Source: Bostrychus sinensis
Taxonomy: Eukaryota > Chordata > Actinopteri > Gobiiformes > Eleotridae
Direction of reading: 5' to 3'
Length of the DNA stretch: 64,000 bases
NCBI GenBank assembly: GCA_020698575.1
Contig: CM036239.1
Coordinates: 46,589,763-46,653,762, forward strand
The first letter of the stretch is position 1. Every line of letters starts with the position of its first letter. The notes beneath the pieces were generated by a model, which had not been told where the DNA came from, searched no databases, and saw nothing but the letters and a program-made list of their open reading frames with translations. Below, piece by piece: positions 55,543 through 64,000 of the stretch. The translations under genes and the position numbers were made by a program.

Positions 55543-56585
55543 GTTTAAAGTTTAAAGTAAGCTTCAAGTTTTCAGTTTGTTGTCAAGGTGGCAGAATGAT
55601 TAAGTTTTACATTTGTTAGCAAAATAAAAGCAGAAAAGTAGCTCTACTGTTGTTGGTGGGGTTGGAAACACTAACAGGTTTTGTTGTAGTAAAATCAGGT
55701 TGTGTCCTTTACGTCCATGTGATAAATGAGAAGAGGCTGATAAACTCCAGGCCCACTTTTTACGGTCAGTGTATTGACAGTGGTCACGGAGCACTGTCTC
55801 TGTCCCTGATAGACTCCAGGACATCACTGCAGCAGACACAGGCCCAGATGAAGTCCATTCAGTCTGATTGATCTATGGTCTGATCTAATCCATACACAGA
55901 CTATCACACAGTCGGTCTATCTGCTGTCAGCAGCCGAGATCACTGTGATTACTGTGAATACTGCTGATGACACACTTTACACACAGACTACAACACAGGA
56001 CTGATAAATGACATGAAAAACTCAACACCACAAGCTTTTGTTCCTCTTTGCACAGCTGTGTAGTGTACAAAGTGAGCACAGCTAACTATTTGTGTGATAA
56101 AATAGTTGGCGCATCAGATGAGGCCTTATTACCATGCATAGAAAACTGGATTTTTGTGAAATTCATGAGTTCATAAAATCATGAAATCCATCTTGCCCTG
56201 CTCTCGTTGATCCGTTTGGGCCTGGGCCAGTGGCGTGGCAGTATTGCTGTGAGTGGGCGGGGTTTAGGTTTGACAACAACAGCAAGCACTTTTAGCGATA
56301 CTTGTTAACAACATGGCGACGCGGAAAAACGTAAGGTATGCTGCTCTACTTTTACATAAACAACAAAAGTCTTCTAACAATATCTTTATTGTGTTGTTTT
56401 ACTGTCATAGCGGATTGTTGTTTAGCTAATAAGCTGGCTTCTGCTGAAAGTCCCGCCCCTTTGCATACATTTTCAACAGGAGCCATTTCAGATTGATATA
56501 ATGTTAGCAACTCTTTGTTAATGTTATAGCAATCTGGCTTTTTCCAGGTTAGAGGCCTTAAACGTCTAGAGCTCAGTTTTAATTT
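55543..56585. other. Non-coding stretch with possible promoter/first exon
   Basis: No supported gene, but 56250-56460 combines a GC box, a YY1-like start context and a splice-donor-like site. Confidence 0.35.
56255..56336 (+). promoter_or_regulatory. Candidate TATA-less promoter with mini-exon
   Basis: GGGCGGGG (56255-56262) precedes aacATGGCGAC (ATG at 56313), a good YY1 motif and start context. Six codons (MATRKN) run to 56330, immediately followed by GTAAGG, a near-consensus donor. An opposite GC box (CCCGCCCC) lies at 56452-56459. This could be a real first exon or the internal promoter of a transposon. Confidence 0.25.
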
Positions 56586-57216
56586 GGCTGTGTATGAATG
56601 TCCTCCCTAATCCCTCTATGGTGCACCATACAGTGGTCACAGCATTTGGTAGTGGTGTCCAAATGTCTATTGGATAATAAATAGTGACCTTAAAAAAATT
56701 TTCCACAGTGCAGAACAGTGGGACCGTGACAGATCTTTAAACTGGACACATTTAGAGTCACTGTTTTTAAGTCTGCCGCGTTATATTCATGAATAAACTG
56801 CTCTTATATAAACTGTTGCAGTGTAAAATTGCTAACCTATTTAGCTTACCTTAGCCTGTACAGGTTCTCCACATAAGGCAAAGAGCTGCAATAATCCAGT
56901 CATTTTAATTCATAAACATAATAGTTCATGTTAAATATCACACATATGGTTATTATTTACCTATAAATACTGAAATATCACTTAAGACTGATCAGGCTTT
57001 ATCACAGAAGACCATTATCAGCTGAGTTTGCACAGACGAGTCACATGATCAATGGTAAGAGAAAAATAGTCAGCAAGTGTCCGAATTGTTTACAAAAAAT
57101 AGTGAGCAAGTGTCTGAATTGTTCACAAAATGAGTGCACTATATAGTCTTTTATATAGTGCGGGACTATACAGTGATTGAGGGGTTAGGGGTGAGGGATG
57201 ACGTTTGGACACAGCC
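56586..57216. mobile_element. Probable DNA-transposon relic (ggctgtgt ends)
   Basis: ggctgtgtatgaatgtcctc followed by cctaatccctctatggtgcac on the left mirrors ttgaggggttaggggtgagg and tttggacacagcc on the right. No secure TSD. Interior phrases cagcaagtgtc-gaattgt are duplicated at 57072 and 57103. Confidence 0.6.
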
Positions 57217-58012
57217 TTTTCTTAATAGCAGTAGTATTAAATAATGAGTATGTAACAGCAATAGCAGTTGTAGTAGTTGTAGTAGCAGTTAAGTACTTTC
57301 TAGTGTATCAAGTATCAAGTGTGTTAAGTACTTCTACTTGAGCAATATTATTTTGAAATAACAGTACTTTTGCTTGAGAACAGATTTTGAGTACTTCACT
57401 CTCCTCTGTTGGGTTTACTTATTATGTATACTATGTTTTATTAATTATCTGAGAAAAATGTTGCCTGATGACACTCTGTCCGTGGCTGCAACAAAATCAT
57501 TTCAGGATCTAAAATACCCCTAAAATTCTTGTTACTGTGGTTAATTATTTGCGTCTCAACAGCGTCATGACTTGTATATTGCTGGTTAAATTGTCTTGTA
57601 TAAGTCTGTATCAGTGTGTGAGGCTATACTGTCACAGAAATCAAATTTAACCAGTTCTTAAGTATAGAAAACTGCATTCGCTGAAGGATAGGATTTGTTT
57701 TTGTCCCTGTAATGCGGTATGGACTGGAGGCGGCTCTCTGCCTCAGCCTGCTGCTCTGCCAAACCCAAGTCTTTCACTCAGTGCCCAGGGTTTCCAGATG
57801 GATAGCTGGGTGGCTCTGCTGCTCCCTCTGAGGCTGTGTGTGTCTACAAACTGACAAAACAGTTGTTTGGCAAATTACTGAGCGTGACCTTTACATGACA
57901 AGCAACCCATTTGGACCCTCACATCATGGAATATCATATTATACACTGGTTATTCATGATAAATGTGCCATTTGTCATAAGGGATTTTAAACCATGCTGT
58001 TTAGTGCATGCT
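57217..58012. other. Non-coding stretch
   Basis: A weak family E-like section (agtacttctacttgagc) at 57289-57412. The rest is unrecognised. Confidence 0.45.
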
Positions 58013-58800
58013 GTGTAGAGTCAGAGCTACAGTACCTAACCTACTAAGCTAACACCTCCATATGTCTACTGTAGGGTCAGATGCACCTAACCTACTGACC
58101 TAACACGTCCATATGTGTACCAACCTACTAAGCTACCACACCTCCATATGTCTGCGTAGTCAGATCCAGCTAACCTACTGAGCTAGCACCTCCATATATC
58201 TACTGTAGAGTCAGATCCAGCTAGCCTACTGAGCTAACACCTCCATATGTCTACTGTAGAGTCAGATGCACCTCACCTACTGAGCTAACACCTCCATATG
58301 TCTACTGTAGAGTCAGACCCAGCTAACCTACTGAGCTAACATCTCTATATGTCTACTGTAGAGTCAGATCCAGCTAGCCTACTGAGCTAACACCTCCATA
58401 TGTCTACTGTAGAGTCAGATGCACCTCACCTACTGAGCTAACACTCCAAATGTCTACTGTAGAGTCAGATCCAGCTAACCTACTGAGCTAACACCTCCAA
58501 ATGTCTACTGTAGAGTCAGATCCAGCTAACCTACTGAGCTAACACCTCCAAATGTCTACTGTAGAGTCAGATCCAGCTAACCTACTGAGCTAACATCTCT
58601 ATATGTCTACTGTAGAGTCAGATCCAGCTAACCTACTGAGCTAACATCTCTATGTCTACTGTAGGGTCAGATCCAGCTAACCTACTGAGCTAACACCTCC
58701 AAATGTCTACTGTAGAGTCAGATCCAGCTAACCTACTGAGCTAACATCTGTATATGTCTACTGTAGAGTCAGATCCAGCTAACCTACTGAGTTACCACAT
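58013..58800. repeat. 51-bp minisatellite, about 16 units
   Basis: The consensus unit runs gtctactgtagagtcagatc, then cagctaacctactgagctaa, then cacctccatat (51 bp). A few units are 35, 48, 49 or 50 bp. Units 5-6 (from 58199) and 8-9 (from 58352) share the variants ctagcc and gcacctcacc, suggesting duplication in blocks of three units. On the minus strand most units contain TAGCTCAGTAGG, a perfect match to the Pol III box A consensus TRGCNNAGYNGG. Confidence 0.93.
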
Positions 58801-59214
58801 CTTCATACAGCACACACACAGACTTTTTAATTTGTCCTGTACTTTGTGCTGTCCAAACCAAACCCCACGGAGGTCACAACACAGTGTGCTCTTTCTGCCT
58901 TGTCCCATGCCCGCATAAATGGAAGTCAGGATGGCCATCTGACATAGAACCTACGCCAAATCATCGTGTGACTCCTTCCCCACTAGGAGACAGGTGATTT
59001 TTCGATGAAATCTAGAAGGGAAATGTCGAAAAGAAGGCAGAACTATAGAGAAAAATGGAACACTAGAGAGGCCATGGCAAATGCTTCAGTGGCAAGTCCA
59101 GTGGCCATCTTGTGACTGTAGGATCATGCTAATTCTAATGGTAAGTAATGTAAAAACAATGACATAACCTCAAAATGAGAAATTGTATTTTTGAACTTGT
59201 AATAATTCTGGCAA
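58801..59214. other. Non-coding stretch
   Basis: Nothing recognised between the minisatellite and the next MITE. Confidence 0.5.
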
Positions 59215-59605
59215 TAGGGCTTTGACATTAACAGTAGCCAACCGGCCAAATGCGGGTAGATTTTTGTTTTGGCTAGTCCCACTAGCCACTTGAATTTAGG
59301 CTTTAGTGTACACCATTTATATAGTAATTCAGCATGATTAAAGAAAGAAAACAGGATAACATGTTTTAAAAGATATGATACATGTACAGAGACACATTTA
59401 TTTATTCTACCTATGTAAAATTGTTTTTTAATATTTGACAAATCCCTGTCCATATATGAAAAACAAATTTTTTGGGCTTATACTATTCTACTATTAAATA
59501 TACAAAAAAACTAATTGTGGCTACTAAAAATGCTTATTGGCTAGTAACATTTGACAAAGACTAGCCACGGTGGCCTGTGAGCAAAAAAGTAAATGTCAAG
59601 CCCTG
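59215..59605. mobile_element. hAT-type MITE (agggcttgacatt ends)
   Basis: Left tagggctttgacattaac and right gtaaatgtcaagccctg are inverted. Flanking 8-mers tctggcaa (59207-59214) and tctggcgg (59606-59613) match at six of eight positions. The interior repeats ggctagt/actagcc words near both ends. Confidence 0.78.
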
Positions 59606-61295
59606 TCTGGCGGTCTCTATCAGTACATTTTTCACTGATATACAAAAAATAAATAAATAACATTAACATTAGCAATATTACAGTGGGCTCTGCTTTTGTT
59701 CCGCTGTATGTTTATATTTGTAAAGGTATTAGAACAGAGGACCACAAGTATAAGAGTATAAGGACAATGAATATGCCGTTATACCAAGTTGGAAATGTTC
59801 ACTATAAGAATGGCCACTTTAGTGTTCTATTTTTCTCTATGGGAAGAACTCTGTGCATTCCTTTTGTGTGGCGCTCCGTCAGTAGCTGCAGACATGTGTG
59901 CTAACAGTAGGTGTGAACATACTGAGAGCAGACCCGCGCTGATGGTGAAAAATCTGGATGAAGCATGTGTTTCCTGTGGATGTCTCCACTTGGTTTTTGA
60001 TGGATGGAAAGTGTCTGTTTCCCAGACACGGCTCCTCAAATGGGGCTTTAATGACGCCCCAATCAGCAGGGCTAAACCAACAGCTCCAGTCTATATTTAG
60101 CACAATATATTTACTATTTTTGGCCAAACAGATGTGTATACGGCAGTGAAGGTGTTTTTTATTTCTTTCCTTCTTTCTTTTAACTCCACCTTTTGTTAAC
60201 AGCGCTCTACCTTCCCCACTTTCAGACCTTGCACTTAGATCCATCTTCTTCTCTTTTAACACCATCAAGCTTGACCTATGGAGTTAACATCCAAATTTTG
60301 TATGAGGAACCATGACCCCGACTCTCATATAAAAGATATCGCTGAAGGTTCTTACAGGTCATCCAGGCTGTTACAAGCAAGTCCAGCCCTTTAAAAAAGA
60401 AATTACACTTTACGCTTTTAGTACAAAAAGTGCTCACCTCCAAAAACCAGAAAAACCAGAAGCTTACATTAAAATGGTAGTCAAATGTAAAGTACAGTTT
60501 AGTTTAGATTTAAGTAATTTGGACCAAAATGGTACTTAAGAGTGTGTTAAAGAGACTAAAATTTGGAACTTCCCATTAAAATGGTAACTCTGGCCAAATT
60601 TGGTACATTTTGAATTAACACAGACAAAATTATTCAACATTTTCCATGGCAAAGTACCAAAAAGATGCCAAAGGCTGGACAAGGGTTAAAAAGAAGTTGT
60701 CTGGAGTACAAGATTTTATTCCCCAGTGTATCTTTTAAGTGCTTTAGGGTTGACTCACATCTCAAGCAACAAACTCACTTTTCTAAGCACAGTTTAAAAT
60801 GTAACTTTCGTGACGGGACCTATTCCTCACAAATCTTCTCAAATCTTGTTCTGTGATTGGTGGTCACTGCAGCCATGTTGCTCCATTTGCATAAAATTGA
60901 CTTGAGTTCAGCTCAAAACTATACTTGATTCGCGTCCTTTTGCACGTTTGCGTCGCTTGCCACTCCCGCAAGCGAGCATACAAAAATGCTCACTGTTTGC
61001 TTCAGTGGCTCATGTCGCTTTTGGTGCGAGTCCACTCTTACATTGTAGCTTTGGCATGTTTTCCTGGTTTCTGAAACATATAGCAGCTCGCAGGTAGGTT
61101 TCTGATTTTGTAGAAACATATGATCTATAGTGACATGGACCAGCTTCCTTCACATTTGTCCTCTGGTTTCCTCAGCGCAGCCTTGAGTTTCCATCTGCCC
61201 GTTTCTGTCCATCCAGCACATTTTGTTTACCAGATTATTATGATGATTTTTCCTCTTGTTTTCTGTCCATGAGTGCGGTTGTTTTATGGGTGCAC

Positions 61296-61303
61296 TATAA
61301 AAG
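61296..61303 (+). promoter_or_regulatory. Canonical TATA box
   Basis: TATAAAAG followed by ggagccgc in a GC-balanced segment. A start site would be expected near 61326. No convincing first exon follows. Confidence 0.3.
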
Positions 61304-61724
61304 GGAGCCGCTTGCTTTGAGGCCGCCTCGATGCTCTTTCTCTGCCCAGGCCGCAGCAGATGTGGCGCTTTTGTTCTTCATTACCACTGGCAGCTGCCCT
61401 CTGCGCTGGGCCCTGTGTTTCAGATGGGCGATGCACGAGTGGAGGCCATCCCCTTTAATTAAAGAAATGGCACTTGTTTTGCTCTTTATGTTGGGAAAAT
61501 TATGTTCTATGTTATGAAGAAAAGAGCAGCTGTCAGTCCACTGAAAATGGTTTGATTAGAGTTCTACTCATTTCTTTGATTTTATGTCTGAAAATAAGTT
61601 TTATACATCAGTGTGATCTTTCAGATTGGACGTTTTTTGTGGCGGATCCTTGTAAAAGTTGAAGATTGCAATTCAGCATATCTTTTTTAGAGCATGTCCA
61701 AATGTTTTCTCCAAACAAACTCGG

Positions 61725-61790
61725 GCCATAGCTACTGGGATGAGGTCCAGTGCATGCGACCCCTAGTGGAAATAAACAGAAGATATGTTT
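61725..61790 (+). mobile_element. SINE tail fragment
   Basis: gctactgggatgaggtccag followed by tgcatgcgacccctagtgg parallels the 3' end of the SINE at 30857-31246, read on the plus strand. Confidence 0.5.
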
Positions 61791-62460
61791 ACTGTACAAA
61801 GAAACCCAGCTGTGATGGGCACTTTAACATGAAAACATAAGAATATGACCACTGCTTCTTCAGATGTTTAGAAAGACAATCACCTTAAACATGGAAAACC
61901 ACAGTATCCTCTATAACACTACACATCCTTTCTACAAGAACACACAGAAAAGACAAGACATGGGGTGAAACTGCAATTTCCATGCGTGCTTCTCCTAGCT
62001 TCTCAGAGTTCAGTGGGGCTGTGCTTTCAAAATGCTTTCAGTGGGCGTAGGTCAGTGCCATCTCTTGCTAACGCTACATGATCAGGCGCTCACGCTTTCA
62101 GTGGAAATCCAGGGTAATATGTACTGTAACTGTTTTGCGACTGTTGAAGGCCTGAGTTGGGCTGCTCTTCTTCACATCAGGCACAACAATTAATCAATAT
62201 AGCATCTAGTGGCATAATGTGAGAATACAGCTGGGTCGGGCTTTACTTTTTATAAAATGCAGTTTTAACATTATGTATTATCTTGTCATTATTGTATAAA
62301 CTACTCCAAAAAATCATCTTCACAAATTCATTGCAGGCAGTTTTAGAGTCACAGTTCAAGAAAGCTGTAGATGTGTGGTATAGACTAGTAAGATAAGAGA
62401 AAAGACATACATCCACAAAAAAATTTGTGATTGTATGCTGGATCAAAAATTTGTCAGATC

Positions 62461-62972
62461 AGAGAGTAACAAAGTGTAGACTCTGCACAACAATGCTTTT
62501 AGCTCCAATTTTAATAATTGTTTCACCAAAAGTGACGTTTCGGGCGCCTGCCCTTCATCAGACATAAAATGTGCATAAGAGACACACCTGCATTTTTCTG
62601 TCTATGAGGACAGATTAATGTCATGTGAGAAAGAAAGATGACTGAGAAGGCCAGCTTTGTGGAAAAAACAAGAATCAGCCTACTACACAAACAATGATGG
62701 GAAAGCATTTACATAAGTCACTTTTAATTTTATGTTGTCATATACCCTACTGCAGTAGGCTATAAAACTTCATGAAGCTAAGGAGTCTGATTGAAAAAGT
62801 AACCTCACACTACTGATCTATCAAATGACATTAATCAGGCGACCTCATAAACTGACAAAATCAGGTGTGCCTCTAATGCATATTTCATCGCCCAAAATGT
62901 CACTTGTGGTGAAACAATTATTAAAATTGGAGCTCAAAAGCATTGTTGTGCATTGTTGTGTTTATTACTCTT
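62461..62972. mobile_element. Long inverted repeat element
   Basis: Arms 62461-62546 and 62888-62972 are near-identical inverted copies over a core of about 50 bp (cttttagctccaattttaat, aattgtttcacca-aagtgac). They are separated by ~340 bp that is not palindromic. Typical of a MITE or fold-back element. Termini beyond the arms diverge and no TSD was identified. Confidence 0.75.
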
Positions 62973-63673
62973 TGATAGACTAGTAAGAGGCATTTAATTT
63001 GGACAAAATCCAAACTAATGTTAGAACAAAGTGGTTTTGAAGAAACACGACCCAGCTCTGACCCAAACAGTGACTCAGTACATTCCTGTCGTGTGGAGGT
63101 TTCTCTAATGGGACCACGTCGTGCCACTTGTTTGTTACAGTAGAGCCCCTCTGAATCCCATTGACTGCTGCACATGCCTGTTTAACCTCAGAGGAAACAC
63201 GGACCACACATGTTTCTATTTGTGTTCAGCCCATGGAAAAACTATTACTGCTGCCAGTATACCAGACCTGTTCGGCCTCTCTGGAGCGGAGATGACCCTG
63301 AGGCAGATTGGTGGAGTTCAGCTTGGTGCCAGAAACAGCTGGGTGGAGTGTAGTCTCTATAACAATCATAAATTATGTTAATTGAATAAATGTTTTAAAT
63401 ACACTTGCATTATCAGACATCCATGTGGCTACTGTAGAGTCAAAACTAGCTCCACCACAGTTTGATCTAATAGCACACAGGGATTTAAGCCTCTTCTGTT
63501 TGGATAAAAAGGGATCAGGTACCAGAAAAATACAAACCTGATGTTATAAAGCTGAGAGACTGGGAGAGACCTAATAATCTTTACTGTGGGATTAAAATCA
63601 TCACATCCAGAGCTTGTCTTGCAACAAAATTTCTCCAAAAGTTTTGTTTTGAATCATTTTCAGGAAAGATTAT
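62973..63673. other. Non-coding stretch with a minisatellite-like monomer
   Basis: At 63427-63452, ggctactgtagagtcaaaac then tagctc resembles one unit of the 58-kb minisatellite. No gene recognised. Confidence 0.45.
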
Positions 63674-63728
63674 GGGCATTGTGGCTCAATGGATTGAGCA
63701 TTGACCTCTGAACTACAAGATTTTTGAC
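63674..63728 (+). mobile_element. tRNA-derived SINE head fragment
   Basis: gggcattgtggctcaatgg followed by attgagcattgacctctgaac is related to the interrupted head at 8300-8355. Box A is near-consensus; box B is not preserved. Confidence 0.55.
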
Positions 63729-64000
63729 AAAAGCATGTTACGGCAGAGCTTTCATAGCTGTCCACATGCTCTAAAAAAAGAAGTGTGAAGTGTAGGATTA
63801 CAATCTAACTTGGGCAGCCAACCTAACTTAAGCCTCTGGGCCCATTTACACAACAACGCTGGCCAGGAAAACGTAACAGTCATGCTGTCTCTGATTCGCA
63901 TTTAGACAAAAATACTAAAGTGCAAAGAAAACGAGAATTAGTATGAGTAACTGTAGTACCGGTATTTGTCCAGCAAATGGCACTGTGGGCCCTGCAAATG
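63729..64000. other. Non-coding stretch to window end
   Basis: Nothing recognised. Confidence 0.5.

Larger units (their letters stand above)
59606..62460. other. Mostly non-repetitive stretch with candidate regulatory island
   Basis: No gene supported; open frames of up to 129 codons near 59.8-60.3 kb overlap on both strands without domains. Segment 61220-61470 has a canonical TATA box and balanced composition. A short SINE tail fragment lies at 61725-61790. Confidence 0.4.

Noticed and set aside
58013..58800. CRISPR-like array
   Set aside because: Units are contiguous tandem copies with no unique spacers, in a vertebrate context; this is a minisatellite.
59879..60268. 129-codon minus-strand open frame
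   Set aside because: Overlapped by plus-strand frames of similar length; no domain, signal peptide or splice context.
1..64000. Bacterial or phage gene system, operon, defence island or origin
   Set aside because: No long open frames, no ribosome-binding sites and abundant eukaryotic retroelements and DNA transposons show vertebrate nuclear DNA.

Overview
This window reads as AT-rich, repeat-laden vertebrate nuclear DNA, almost certainly from a teleost fish and possibly a percomorph. The evidence is the repeat content: a tRNA-headed SINE with an (GAAT)n tail, L2/CR1-like and RTE-like LINE fragments, a Tc1 element, a PIF/Harbinger MITE and many hAT-type MITEs with 8-bp target-site duplications (TSDs). 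Several of these families are familiar from fish genomes. No open reading frame longer than about 134 codons exists, there is no operon-like packing, and no host gene, rRNA, tRNA gene or CRISPR array can be supported. The stretch is best described as intergenic or intronic sequence.

Layout. 0-10 kb: an (ATT)n microsatellite, a TTAA-bounded MITE (family C), fragments and one complete copy of a second TTAA-bounded MITE (family A), a Tc1 relic whose transposase start is interrupted by a tandem repeat (6629-7611), and a hAT MITE sitting inside a tRNA-SINE (8356-8806). 10-22 kb: diverged arrays of an accaggactaaa-type unit, a fold-back element, the sister hAT MITE (12748-13180), a Charlie-like hAT MITE (14920-15282), an RTE fragment, TTAA family B and a LINE reverse-transcriptase relic. 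22-35 kb: an L2/CR1-type 3' end, a second family C copy, a complete SINE with a perfect 12-bp TSD (30857-31246), a GC-rich hAT MITE keeping a possible transposase N-terminus (31473-32237), and an L2-type reverse-transcriptase relic. 35-52 kb: two copies of an ~840-bp hAT MITE family, a Harbinger MITE, more A and B copies, and a hAT MITE nested in a family A copy (50734-51719). 52-64 kb: further MITEs, a 51-bp minisatellite of about 16 units (58013-58800), and a long inverted repeat (62461-62972).

Between repeats lie stretches of moderate GC that look non-repetitive and may be cis-regulatory (about 4.93-5.28, 19.64-19.93, 22.02-22.38, 27.74-28.03, 43.74-43.98, 49.68-49.86, 56.25-56.46 and 61.22-61.47 kb). 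The most notable pattern is that MITE families A and B, both bounded by TTAA, repeatedly carry a close match to the vertebrate CTCF core motif. Two further oddities are the tandem repeat lodged inside the Tc1 transposase and a minisatellite in which most units carry a Pol III box A match. Element classes rest on TIR, TSD and motif reading by eye; no database search was possible.
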